Assembly: GCA_016720925.1 (NCBI GenBank)
Contig: JADKJR010000007.1
Span: 124,001-188,000 of the forward strand
Reading direction: 5' to 3'
DNA: 64,000 bases
Source of the DNA: Betaproteobacteria bacterium
GTDB taxonomy: Bacteria; Pseudomonadota; Gammaproteobacteria; Burkholderiales; Usitatibacteraceae
Under the pieces are notes generated by a model. It was not told the DNA's origin. It made no database searches and saw only the letters and a list, made by a program, of their open reading frames with translations. The translations under genes were made by a program, and so were the position numbers. Shown one piece after another: positions 9,493-18,067 of this stretch (position 1 is its first letter; each line of letters begins with the position of its first letter).

Positions 9493-10902
9493 ATGGACAT
9501 ACAACAAACAACCCTGCTCATCATCGGCGGCGGTCCCGGTGGTTACGTGGCCGCGATTCGCGCCGCGCAGCTCGGTGTGGCGACGACCCTGGTGGAAGCC
9601 GAGCACTTGGGCGGAACCTGCCTGAACATCGGCTGCATTCCATCGAAAGCGTTGATTCACGCCAGCAGCGCGTTTCATGATGCTTGCGCCTTCGCGGGTG
9701 ATTCGCCAATTGGCATTCACGTTGATTCACCGCGCATCGACGTCGCACAAACCGTTCGATGGAAAGATGGCATTGTTGATCGGCTGACGCACGGTGTGGC
9801 GGCCTTGCTCAAAAAGCATGGCGTCAAGGTCATCATGGGCTGGGCACGCATTGTCGACGGCAAGACGGTTGAGGTGGTTCAAAAAGGTCAGGTGGCAGAC
9901 ACCGCCAACGTGCGTATTTCGTGTGACCACCTGCTGCTCGCGACGGGTTCGCAGGAAATTGCCCTGCCCGGCATGCCGTTTGGCAGTCGTATTGTCTCTT
10001 CGACGCAAGCCTTATCGCCCACGGTGCTGCCAAAGCGATTGGTGGTGGTAGGTGCAGGCTACATCGGTCTTGAACTCGGTATTGCCTACCGCAAGCTCGG
10101 CGCGGAAGTGGCGGTAGTGGAGGCGCTGGATCGCATTTTGCCCGCGTACGACGACGAGTTGGCCAAGCCGGTTGCCGCTTCAATGCGCCGGCTCGGGCTG
10201 CAACTCCACCTTGGCTGCAAGGTGGCGGGTTTCAATGCAGCGGGAGATGCCGTTCGGATAACAAATTCAAAAGGGGAAGAGTCCGACCTGCCAGCCGACC
10301 AGTTGCTGGTGGCCATCGGTCGCGCGCCGCGCACGCAAGGCTTCGGGCTGGAAAGCCTGATGCTGGACATGAAAGGTCGCGCGTTGGGCATCGACGATCA
10401 ATGCCGGACGTCCATGCGCAATGTCTGGGCCATTGGTGACCTGACGGGCGAACCCATGCTCGCGCACCGCGCCATGGCGCAGGGCGAGATGGTTGCGGAG
10501 ATTATTTCCGGCGAGCGGCGGCACTTTACACCGGTTGCCATCGCGGCGGTCTGCTTTACGGATCCCGAGCTGGTGGTGGTCGGGCTGATGCCGCAGCAGG
10601 CTGTGGTAGCAGGGCTTGACTGTATCCACGCCAGCTTCCCCTTTGCCGCAAACGGACGTGCCATGACGCTCGAATCAAGCGACGGATTTGTGCGCGTGGT
10701 GGCCCGGCGTGACAATCACCTCATTGTCGGCTGGCAGGCGGTTGGCAAGGGCGTGTCGGAGCTGAGCACGGCGTTTTCACACTCGATGGAGATGGGCGCC
10801 TGCCTGGAGGACGTCGCAGGTACCATTCACGCCCATCCAACGCTCGGCGAGGCCGTGCAGGAAGCCGCGATGCGCGCGCTGGGCCACGCGGTGCATATTT
10901 AA
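9493..10902 (+). CDS. lpdV: Dihydrolipoyl dehydrogenase (E3) of the bkd complex
   Basis: FAD-dependent E3 that reoxidises dihydrolipoamide with NAD+. At 469 residues it is full length. It has the FAD loop IIGGGPGGYVAAIRAAQLG (residue 10), the redox disulfide GGTCLNIGCIPSKALIH (about 40), the NAD site VVVGAGYIGLELGIAYRKLGAEV (about 180), ATGSQ, and WAIGDLTGEPMLAHRAMAQG. The C-terminal His-Glu pair is in HAHPTLGEAVQEA. It starts 2 nt after the bkdB stop and is the last gene of the bkd operon. The order A1-A2-B-lpdV equals that of Pseudomonas putida. No bkdR regulator is adjacent. Confidence 0.94.
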   Translation: MDIQQTTLLIIGGGPGGYVAAIRAAQLGVATTLVEAEHLGGTCLNIGCIPSKALIHASSAFHDACAFAGDSPIGIHVDSPRIDVAQTVRWKDGIVDRLTHGVAALLKKHGVKVIMGWARIVDGKTVEVVQKGQVADTANVRISCDHLLLATGSQEIALPGMPFGSRIVSSTQALSPTVLPKRLVVVGAGYIGLELGIAYRKLGAEVAVVEALDRILPAYDDELAKPVAASMRRLGLQLHLGCKVAGFNAAGDAVRITNSKGEESDLPADQLLVAIGRAPRTQGFGLESLMLDMKGRALGIDDQCRTSMRNVWAIGDLTGEPMLAHRAMAQGEMVAEIISGERRHFTPVAIAAVCFTDPELVVVGLMPQQAVVAGLDCIHASFPFAANGRAMTLESSDGFVRVVARRDNHLIVGWQAVGKGVSELSTAFSHSMEMGACLEDVAGTIHAHPTLGEAVQEAAMRALGHAVHI

Positions 10903-10921
10903 GGCGCACGCATCCATAACT

Positions 10922-11467
10922 TCATTCCGGGCCTATATCCAGCGCCACCAGAAACCGCGACACCATGTTATAGGCGGCGATCGTGCCGACAATCTCCACC
11001 ACCTGCTCGTTGGGCAATAGCGCGCGTAACTCATCCAGTGTCGCCGCGCTGACTTCAATATTCAGCGACATCTCGCGGGCAAGTTTCAGCGTTGTGATTT
11101 CTGCCTGGCTAAAGACGGATGTATTGAGATGCGCGGTATCGATCGCGTCCAGCGCATCGAGTTGCGATTGCGTGCCACCCGCCGCCAGGAATTCCGGTGC
11201 ATGCTGCAGTAGTTCGTAGTCCGCGCGATTCAATCGCGCGATGGCGCAAATGGCGAGTTCGCGCAGGATCGGCGACACTTTCAGCTCGCGCCGGATCGAC
11301 CCCATGAAGGTATTCCAGCCGCGCGCAATCGGCGGGCTGTTCAATAACATGCGATCGAGGTTCAGCAGCTTGCCGCCGGCGCGACGCGCACGAATGGCCG
11401 CCATCAGCTCGGCGGGAACTTTCTGGTTGTCGATGTCTTGATCGGTGATGTAAGGAACGGTTGGCAT
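10922..11467 (-). CDS. Carboxymuconolactone decarboxylase/AhpD-like family protein
   Basis: A 181-residue alpha-helical protein of the CMD/AhpD superfamily. The segment REL-KVSPILRELAICAIARLNRADYELLQHAPEFLAAGGT is the CMD core (about residues 70-110). It lacks a CxxC, so it is not an AhpD-type peroxidase partner and is more like the decarboxylase-like branch. The ATG at 11467 was chosen (MPTVPYITDQDI). An upstream in-frame ATG at 11539 would add 24 residues with no family resemblance. It is convergent with lpdV and divergent from the CopD-like gene. Substrate unknown. Confidence 0.8.
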   Translation of the reverse strand: MPTVPYITDQDIDNQKVPAELMAAIRARRAGGKLLNLDRMLLNSPPIARGWNTFMGSIRRELKVSPILRELAICAIARLNRADYELLQHAPEFLAAGGTQSQLDALDAIDTAHLNTSVFSQAEITTLKLAREMSLNIEVSAATLDELRALLPNEQVVEIVGTIAAYNMVSRFLVALDIGPE

Positions 11468-11577
11468 TTGAGAATCTTCATTGTGGAAGGGAACAATTAG
11501 CGTAGCATGCCGGGAATTGTGCGTGGTGATACAACGCATACGCGAATGAAATCAGTGCAATTGAGGAATGCCGCCAA

Positions 11578-12027
11578 ATGACCTACAAGATCATGCTGAT
11601 GTTGCACACTGCCGCCATCGTTATCTGGCTCGGCGGCATGGTGTTTGCACATTTCTGCCTGCGGCCCGCCGCCATTGAACTGCTTGCGATACCGCAGCGC
11701 ATTCCGCTGATGCATGCGGCATTGACGCGATTCTTCAATATCGTTGTGATCGCGGTGGTGGTTGTACTCGTCTCGGGCCTCACGATGATGCTGATGGTCG
11801 GCATGAAATTCGCTCCATTCGTGTGGCACATCATGTTCGGACTGGGTGTGTTGATGATGGCGATTTTCGGACATATTCGCTTTGGGCCATACAAGCGCCT
11901 GTCGAGGTGCGTGGCGGTGGCCGATTGGCCGGGAGCAGCCAAGCAGCTGGACCAGATTCGACTGCTGGTGGTCGTCAACATGGGTATCGGCTTCGGCATC
12001 GTGGCGATGCTGTTCCTCGGTCGATAA
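11578..12027 (+). CDS. CopD-like four-helix integral membrane protein
   Basis: A 149-residue membrane protein with four helices at about 5-28, 48-75, 82-102 and 122-147. The His-rich helix 1 (MLHTAAIVIWLGGMVFAHF) resembles the CopD/YncM-type family, in which conserved histidines may bind heme or copper. The function is inferred only from this family. It stands alone: divergent from the CMD gene, and separated from the convergent patatin gene by a palindromic element at 12034-12100. Confidence 0.75.
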   Translation: MTYKIMLMLHTAAIVIWLGGMVFAHFCLRPAAIELLAIPQRIPLMHAALTRFFNIVVIAVVVVLVSGLTMMLMVGMKFAPFVWHIMFGLGVLMMAIFGHIRFGPYKRLSRCVAVADWPGAAKQLDQIRLLVVVNMGIGFGIVAMLFLGR

Positions 12028-12033
12028 ATTGCC

Positions 12034-12100
12034 AAAACACCAGGACTGGCGAGGCTTTACGAGCATTATTGGCTTGTAAGCCGCGCCAGTGCTAGGTTTT
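12034..12100. repeat. REP-like palindromic element, copy A
   Basis: A 67-nt imperfect palindrome. The left arm, around AGGACTGGCGAGGCTT, pairs with the right arm AAGCCGCGCCAGTGCT around a loop that reads CATTATTGGCT. Read on the minus strand, its loop AGCCAATAATG matches copy D. It lies 6 nt after the stop of the CopD-like gene and 30 nt before the end of the convergent patatin gene, so it could act as a bidirectional terminator or 3'-end stabiliser. Confidence 0.75.
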
Positions 12101-12130
12101 AATGTTTTCAGCGATCATTGTTACATGGCG

Positions 12131-14380
12131 CTAGAACGGCTTGCCCAGATAGAAATAGAAACTGTTGGCACCATCCTGTGCGCGCCCGTAGCCGAGGTAC
12201 GCGGGACCGATTGGACTGTCCGCGGCGACGAAGATGCTGGCGGATTTCAGCAGTCCATCCGGGCTTCCTGTCACCAGCGGATTACCGACCTTGCCGAGTT
12301 CAAGCGACATGCCGCCATATGCACCTTCGAAAAAGCCACCGCGAAAAATCCGCTGGTAATACAGTGCACGCCCGAACACCAGCTTTTCTCCATAGAGCTG
12401 GCCAGTGCGATAGCCGGATTGCTGCAGGAAACCGCCCCACTGGAATTGATCATGACGTGGCAAGGGATTGGCGCCAACTTTGCCGCCGATTTTGGCGCTC
12501 AGGTTGAGCGTATGTTCGCCGAACGAAAACGATGCACTCCCATCGGTATCCCACTTCGTATATCCATTGTCCGCGCCGAGCCGCGTATTGGAATGAAACA
12601 GGCTCAGGCCTCCTCGCCAGCCCGAGCGGGGGAAATAGGCGCTGTCGACCTGATCGAACACGAGCCGGGCCGTTAGTGCGCCTTGTGAAATATGGGATGG
12701 GCCGGGAGACAGATTTTCCGTCCCGGTGACAAGCTTTGGCTTGAATACGCCTCGTACCAAGCCGATCCGCATCTCGCCATAGCGTTTGAACTGGCTGCCA
12801 ATGTCCACGCCAACAAGGTCGGATGTCGTATCGTAGCGGGCAACAACCTGATCCCCCTGATAGAGATTGGCGCCTCGACGCTCAAGCGCCACGTGTGGCG
12901 CAACGAAAAAGATACCCTCAGCATTGAGCGGCTGGTAGAACTCGCTCAAAAGGCTGGACGTGCGGCCGAACTGGAGGTCGGTTCGCCACTCCGCACCGAG
13001 CGAATTAATCCACGATTTTCGATAGCTGCCGATGATGTTGAAGTAGGCATCGGGCGTGAAGTCGGTGGACAGTCCCAGGCCTAGTCGTATGGTGTCGGGC
13101 CCCCACGTTTTCTCGATTGCATTGACCGTCAGCACGCGTTTGCCCGCTTCTTCAATGAATCGATAATTCACATGCTCAAAATACCCTGTGCCATAGAGAT
13201 GGCGCATATCGCGATTGAGCGTTTGCTGGTCGATCGGCTGGCCCGCTTGGGTCAGCATGAGCGCCTTTGCTGTTTGAGGGTTCACGCGCTGCATTTTTTC
13301 AAACCGGATTTCATCGGCAGGCCGCAAGTCGGTCGCAATGGCATTCGTCTGGCTCGCGCGCAGCGCGGCATACTCGCCGGGTGGGAGCGAGAGTTGGGCG
13401 AGTCGTTCCCCCAGCTGGCGGGCCGCCGCCTCGCCGAAAGGGGCAATCTTCTCCAGGTGATCGAAATCCGCCGTGGAGATGTCCTCCATTTCAGGTGAGA
13501 TCAGGATATCGGTGGGTTTCAGCAGGGCAAGCGAAGCCTGGACATTCTGCTCGGTCAGGATGTTGAACATTTGCCCGGCCACGCCGAGAATGCCGGTCAG
13601 CTGTTCGCGTTTCAGCAGCGGCGTGCCCGCGTTGACGGCGATGATGATGTCGGCGCCCATCGCGCGCGCGGTTTCCACCGGCAAATTGCTGGTGAGCATG
13701 CCGTCAACCAGCATCATTCCGCCGTATTCCGCCGGCGCGATCGCCCCTGGCACCGACATGCTGGCGCGCATGACATTGGCAAGTTCTCCCGCGCTGAAAA
13801 CGACGGGCTTGCCCGTCACCAGGTTGGTCGCGACGGCGCGAAACGGAATGGGCAGTGCATCGAAGTGGTGGAAGCCATGCGCCTTCGAAAGTCCGCGCAA
13901 GACCGTCTCAAGCTGTACACCGGTCACGAGGCCCTTGCCGATGGTCAGTTCGCCCTGACCCACGCCTATCTCGGGGCCAATGAAAAAGTTGTAGTCATCC
14001 TGTTTGCGACGCATGGACAATTCAGCACGCGGGGGCCTCTCCTTGAACAGCACCTCGGTATTGAGTGCGCCTATGATTTTCTGCATTTCCGGGACGGTCA
14101 TACCCGTCGCGTAGGCAGCACCAAACAGCGCGCCCATGCTGGTGCCGGCGATGCAGCTTATTGGCACGCGGTATTCCTCCAATACCTTGATTACGCCGAG
14201 ATGCGCCGCGCCACGCGCACCGCCACCGGAGAGTACCAGGCAGATTTTCGGCCGTTTCGCGCCGCCAGCTGAGCCGGAGGATTCGTTAGCGCCGGCCGAG
14301 ATAGCGGCTTCAGGGAGCATGGCAGCAGTGGCCAGCCACGCGACGGCAATGGCCGGGACAAAACGGAATCGAAAGTTCAT
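12131..14380 (-). CDS. Patatin-like phospholipase with POTRA and outer-membrane barrel (type Vd autotransporter)
   Basis: A 749-residue envelope protein. After a signal peptide (residues 1-30) comes a patatin domain: the oxyanion loop LSGGGARGAAHLGVIKVLEE (about 50), the nucleophile elbow GTSMGALFGAAY (Ser about 81) and the catalytic Asp in LVDGMLTSNLP (about 227). A POTRA-like segment (about 355-430, LYGTGYFEHVNYRFIEEAG) and a 16-strand-type barrel ending in ...NSFYFYLGKPF follow. This is the PlpD layout, in which a barrel moves the lipase to the surface. It could instead remain tethered. A terminal aromatic (F) is present, as BAM substrates need. Confidence 0.9.
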   Translation of the reverse strand: MNFRFRFVPAIAVAWLATAAMLPEAAISAGANESSGSAGGAKRPKICLVLSGGGARGAAHLGVIKVLEEYRVPISCIAGTSMGALFGAAYATGMTVPEMQKIIGALNTEVLFKERPPRAELSMRRKQDDYNFFIGPEIGVGQGELTIGKGLVTGVQLETVLRGLSKAHGFHHFDALPIPFRAVATNLVTGKPVVFSAGELANVMRASMSVPGAIAPAEYGGMMLVDGMLTSNLPVETARAMGADIIIAVNAGTPLLKREQLTGILGVAGQMFNILTEQNVQASLALLKPTDILISPEMEDISTADFDHLEKIAPFGEAAARQLGERLAQLSLPPGEYAALRASQTNAIATDLRPADEIRFEKMQRVNPQTAKALMLTQAGQPIDQQTLNRDMRHLYGTGYFEHVNYRFIEEAGKRVLTVNAIEKTWGPDTIRLGLGLSTDFTPDAYFNIIGSYRKSWINSLGAEWRTDLQFGRTSSLLSEFYQPLNAEGIFFVAPHVALERRGANLYQGDQVVARYDTTSDLVGVDIGSQFKRYGEMRIGLVRGVFKPKLVTGTENLSPGPSHISQGALTARLVFDQVDSAYFPRSGWRGGLSLFHSNTRLGADNGYTKWDTDGSASFSFGEHTLNLSAKIGGKVGANPLPRHDQFQWGGFLQQSGYRTGQLYGEKLVFGRALYYQRIFRGGFFEGAYGGMSLELGKVGNPLVTGSPDGLLKSASIFVAADSPIGPAYLGYGRAQDGANSFYFYLGKPF

Positions 14381-14499
14381 TTCACGTCTCTCATCGTTGA
14401 TGCAACCGTGTTAGGCGCCGCAAGGCACCGATGTTGCCGAATTCGCGTTTTCCTTTGCCCTGAAACGAATTATGGGCGCGGTACTTTCTGTATCTCTGC

Positions 14500-15831
14500 C
14501 TAGGCAATCAGTCCACGCACCTGCTTCGACGCTTCCGTCTTCCCGGTGACAAACCGCTCGTGGTTGTGATCAATGGTCTTCAGGTCGTAGATGTAATTAA
14601 CCATCATGCCGAGCGATTGTTTCAGGCCGTTATCGGAGAGGTCACCGGCGAAATTAATCCGGTCCATACGCGCGCCGTTGTTCAGGTGAAAGCGCGCAAC
14701 GCTGTCTCGCGTCACGCCATCGGGTTCGCCGACGCCGAGCAGATAAGCCGCACACAGTCGCTCGAGGTCCTTGGCGCATTTTTCGCGGGGACGTGTCGCC
14801 GCGCGCAGCTCCGTGATGCCTCTATCCAGCAGTGGGCCCATCGTGCGCTGCACGCATTCGAGGCTTTGCCGCAGGCTTTCGGGCATTGCGCCCAAATGTT
14901 CAGGCGTTGCCAGCGTGCGGCGCAGCCAGTCGCGAAAGCCGGGAATCGGCGATAGCGTGCAAAATCGTTTCACGCGCGGGAACTCGGCGGCCAGCATGCC
15001 CGCCACCTGTTTGATCAGGAAATTTCCAAGGGACACGCCGCGGAGTCCCGGCTGGCAATTGCTGATGCTATAGAACGCCGCGAGCTGAAAATCTTTCGAC
15101 CCCTTCGGTTCGCTGTCAATGCTGATTAGCGGCTCGATAGCGGCTGGCATCTCGGCCAAAAGCGCCACCTCGACAAAAATCAGCGGCTCATCCGGCAGGG
15201 CAGGATGAAAGAATGCGAAGCAGCGCCGATCATCCTGCAGACGGCGGCGCAGATCGTTCCAGCCGCGGATTTCATGAACAGCCTCGTGGCGGATGAGTTG
15301 TTCAAGCAACGTTGCTCGTGTATTCCAGTCCACGCGGACGATATGCAGGAAACCTGGATTGAACCAGGATTGCAGCAGATGGTGGAAATCGTCATCGACT
15401 TGCCGGAGTTCGGGGTCCTTCGGCAGTGCATCGAGCAGCCGCTCGCGCATGTTGACGATGGCGCGCGTTCCACCGGGTGCGCGATTCAGCCGACGCAGCA
15501 ATTCCTGTCGCGGCGGCTCGGCCGCGCGGGTGAGGGCGGCGAGATGCCGGCTGTCGGGTGACTCCGCATAGGACCGGGCTGCATCCAATACCTCGTGCGG
15601 GTCGGGCGAAAATTCGGCTTTCAACGACTGAAAGAAAGCTACCTGATCCTCCTTGGACAGTTCCAGATACAAAGCCAGTGTGTCCTGCGCCAGCGATACG
15701 CCGGAGGCTTCGCCGCGTTCTGACAACAATTGCTCGCACGCCTGCACCAGCCTGCGGATTTTCAGGCCGTCGCGCCTCAGGCGAAGCGCCTTGTCGCGTA
15801 TGCCCTTGATGGAGTTCAGCATGGAGGTCAT
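14500..15831 (-). CDS. matA: Malonyl-CoA decarboxylase
   Basis: Converts malonyl-CoA to acetyl-CoA and CO2. The 443 residues match the family: an N-terminal helical domain, then the GNAT-like catalytic domain with FFHPALPDEPLIFVEVALL (about 210), FYSISNCQPGLRGVSLGNFLIKQV (about 265), LSPIPGFRDWL (about 305), and the C-terminal RFHLNNGARMDRINFAGDLSDNGLKQS (about 385), which includes the conserved His and Asn-rich motif. The ATG at 15831 was taken because upstream codons have no family likeness and overlap the previous gene. It lies 25 nt downstream of the PF10136 gene, probably in one operon, and near matB. Confidence 0.9.
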   Translation of the reverse strand: MTSMLNSIKGIRDKALRLRRDGLKIRRLVQACEQLLSERGEASGVSLAQDTLALYLELSKEDQVAFFQSLKAEFSPDPHEVLDAARSYAESPDSRHLAALTRAAEPPRQELLRRLNRAPGGTRAIVNMRERLLDALPKDPELRQVDDDFHHLLQSWFNPGFLHIVRVDWNTRATLLEQLIRHEAVHEIRGWNDLRRRLQDDRRCFAFFHPALPDEPLIFVEVALLAEMPAAIEPLISIDSEPKGSKDFQLAAFYSISNCQPGLRGVSLGNFLIKQVAGMLAAEFPRVKRFCTLSPIPGFRDWLRRTLATPEHLGAMPESLRQSLECVQRTMGPLLDRGITELRAATRPREKCAKDLERLCAAYLLGVGEPDGVTRDSVARFHLNNGARMDRINFAGDLSDNGLKQSLGMMVNYIYDLKTIDHNHERFVTGKTEASKQVRGLIA

Positions 15832-15856
15832 GGTGGCACCTTGCTCGCGTGATTCG

Positions 15857-17890
15857 TTAGTTTGCCCGAGGCCAGAAGAATTGTCGCCAATCGGTCCGCA
15901 GCCGGGTAAACAATATTGAAGCCAGCATTCCCGTCTGCCCAAACCCGACTCCGCGCGCTCGCAATGCGACCCACAAGGCCAGTGAAAAACTGATGGTGAG
16001 GTTGATGAAGCCGACAAGCGCGATGCCGATAATGCTCTTCGCGAGAACCGCGCCATCGACAGTGAAATCGAGTGATGCCATCGCCAGTCCGAAATTGGCG
16101 GACGACAGAGTTACGTGCATGACGTCGATCGGCAAGCCGGTCAGGAAACCGATCGTACCAACCATGGCGAGCATGACGCCGAGAAAAAAATTGCCCGCAA
16201 GCGCCCCAAGGTTGTCATCCATATACGCGGCGAAGCGTTTGAGTCGCGTCACACCTAGCATGGCACGCAGCCACTTTGTATGTTCGATGCGTTCGCGAAT
16301 ACGTTCATAAGCCGCAAGATTGTCGTAATAGCCGGAAATCAACCCACCGAGGAACAGGCACAGGCCGGCAATGGCCGCGTGGAACAGGCCGAGGCTATCG
16401 ATGGGGGATAGCTGGTGCAGTAGATGATGGGCCTTTTCCGGACTCATGATCGGCTCACCGGTCATCTTGCCGATAGTGAACGAAAGCAGCATCGCTGTGG
16501 GTATCGCCACGAGGACATTGCCGGCAATGGCGGCAAACTGGCTGCGCAGCACGTCAACGATGAGCGTGGCGAGTTTTTCCACGTCTCGCATGCGACCGCG
16601 TATTTCACTGATGACGCCCGCAATGGTGGACGCGGTCATGGCGGGCTGCTTGGTGGCAAGCGTCCAGTGCAATACATGGATCAGCATGAAGCCGAGCGAG
16701 TAATTCATGCTGTACGCCAGCGCATAGCCCAACGGTGGCAGCGTCGCCTGGGAAGAGTAGATTTTGATCAGCGCCATGAAACCGACGACGAATCCGGCAC
16801 ACATGGCCGAGCGCCACATCCAGAAATATTCGTCGCGACCTGCGACGATATAGTGCTCACCCGCGCGACTGGCGTTGTCGGTCACACGCAGTGCCAGCAT
16901 GCCGATGGTACGGCTGATGTGTCCGCGGATCCCCTGACGCAACCCTTCGCCATGGATCGCGTGCCCTAGAAACTCCACCCAAAGCGCCACTAGCGCCGCA
17001 TCGGCATGATCGACAACAGGCGAGTGCGAAGACTCGTGACGGGCAGCCAGAATACTGACAAGCAGTTCGAGCCGGCGCAGACTCTGCTCAAGCCGGCGCA
17101 ATAGAAACGTGAGGGCGAGGCTGGTACCGACGCTTGCGGCACGGCTGCGAATCCGCACAATCACGTCACGGCATTGATCGATCAGGACGTGAAGCTGACG
17201 CTCATCTTCGGCGGGTGTTTCGCCGCCGCCCAGATAATGCCGATAGGCGGACGCAAATTGCTGTGCCTCCGCGGCGAGTGCCAGAAATGGTGAATCGCGC
17301 TCCTCGATGCGTGGATATAGCCGTACCAGTTCCGGTTCCAGTCCCATTGCGCCGATGCGGATCGCGAGGATATCACCGGCGTCGAGCATTTGCGAAAACG
17401 ACTCCAGCAGCACTTTTTCATCGTGGCCTTCGGTCATATGCAGCGCATGCCAGAAGCGTTGCTTCAATTCCGTGGGAACGCCGTCGAGCCAGACGTGATC
17501 ATCGAGGCGGTGAAAAATAAGGTTGACGCAATCCCTGAGATAGGCAGGATCGGTGATGGCGGGAAATACACGCTGCACGATACGGCGCCACAATTCTGAA
17601 AAGAATCCGGTGTTGGGAAGGATGCCGGCGTCGGCGAAAAAACTGGCGTGCTTGCGTCCGGAAAACAACGCGAGCAGGCGGTTGCGCAGGGCAGTGCGGA
17701 GCGATTCATCGAGTTCGATCAGTTCGCAAAGTGCGGTAAAACGGGCGGTGGCCAGTAGCGTGTTTTCAGCATTGGCCGGGCGCAACGCATCGACAAGGTC
17801 AATGCATTGGGCGAGCGGGTCGGCGTTTTCATCCGACATGGCACGGAGCGCCGCAATGATGGCGAGGTGGGAAGCGTTGTTTGAAGTCAC
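15857..17890 (-). CDS. PF10136 'site-specific recombinase' (Gcr-type) polytopic membrane protein
   Basis: A 677-residue protein of the betaproteobacterial family that databases call site-specific recombinase. An N-terminal soluble helical half (1-340) precedes a membrane half with about six helices (360-400, 425-450, 485-510, 530-555, 600-625, 645-665). The family segment MDDNLGALAGNFFLGVMLAMVG is at about 570. I see no serine- or tyrosine-recombinase motif, so the recombinase label looks historical and a transport or envelope role is more likely. The start is GTG 17890; an in-frame ATG 17 codons on is an alternative. It precedes malonyl-CoA decarboxylase by 25 nt. Confidence 0.8.
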   Translation of the reverse strand: MTSNNASHLAIIAALRAMSDENADPLAQCIDLVDALRPANAENTLLATARFTALCELIELDESLRTALRNRLLALFSGRKHASFFADAGILPNTGFFSELWRRIVQRVFPAITDPAYLRDCVNLIFHRLDDHVWLDGVPTELKQRFWHALHMTEGHDEKVLLESFSQMLDAGDILAIRIGAMGLEPELVRLYPRIEERDSPFLALAAEAQQFASAYRHYLGGGETPAEDERQLHVLIDQCRDVIVRIRSRAASVGTSLALTFLLRRLEQSLRRLELLVSILAARHESSHSPVVDHADAALVALWVEFLGHAIHGEGLRQGIRGHISRTIGMLALRVTDNASRAGEHYIVAGRDEYFWMWRSAMCAGFVVGFMALIKIYSSQATLPPLGYALAYSMNYSLGFMLIHVLHWTLATKQPAMTASTIAGVISEIRGRMRDVEKLATLIVDVLRSQFAAIAGNVLVAIPTAMLLSFTIGKMTGEPIMSPEKAHHLLHQLSPIDSLGLFHAAIAGLCLFLGGLISGYYDNLAAYERIRERIEHTKWLRAMLGVTRLKRFAAYMDDNLGALAGNFFLGVMLAMVGTIGFLTGLPIDVMHVTLSSANFGLAMASLDFTVDGAVLAKSIIGIALVGFINLTISFSLALWVALRARGVGFGQTGMLASILFTRLRTDWRQFFWPRAN

Positions 17891-18014
17891 GTGGTCAGAC
17901 GATAGAAGTGCCGGTATTCATTGTATCGGGCATGAATGAACCCTTTGACCGGCGTTTCAAACTTATTTTTTGTCGGCTATTGGAGACACTTGGCAGCAGT
18001 GCTTTGACGCGCGC

Positions 18015-18040
18015 CGGATATAATTGTTCCCATATACAAC
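18015..18040 (+). promoter_or_regulatory. Possible -10 box and TTGT-N8-ACAA dyad upstream of the malonate carboxyltransferase-like gene
   Basis: TATAAT at 18019-18024 is followed by TTGTTCCCATATACAA (18024-18039), a spaced TTGT/ACAA dyad. GntR-type malonate regulators (MatR, MdcY) are known to bind TTGTATACAA-like sites, but here the half-sites are farther apart. No good -35 is spaced correctly and no regulator gene is adjacent, so this is a weak call. Confidence 0.25.
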
Positions 18041-18067
18041 ACCCGCAATTTTTCATTGTCGCTACCG

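Noticed and set aside
15857..17890. Mobile element or recombinase
   Set aside because: The family label is recombinase, but the protein is polytopic, has no catalytic motif, and there are no attachment sites, inverted repeats or other mobile genes nearby.
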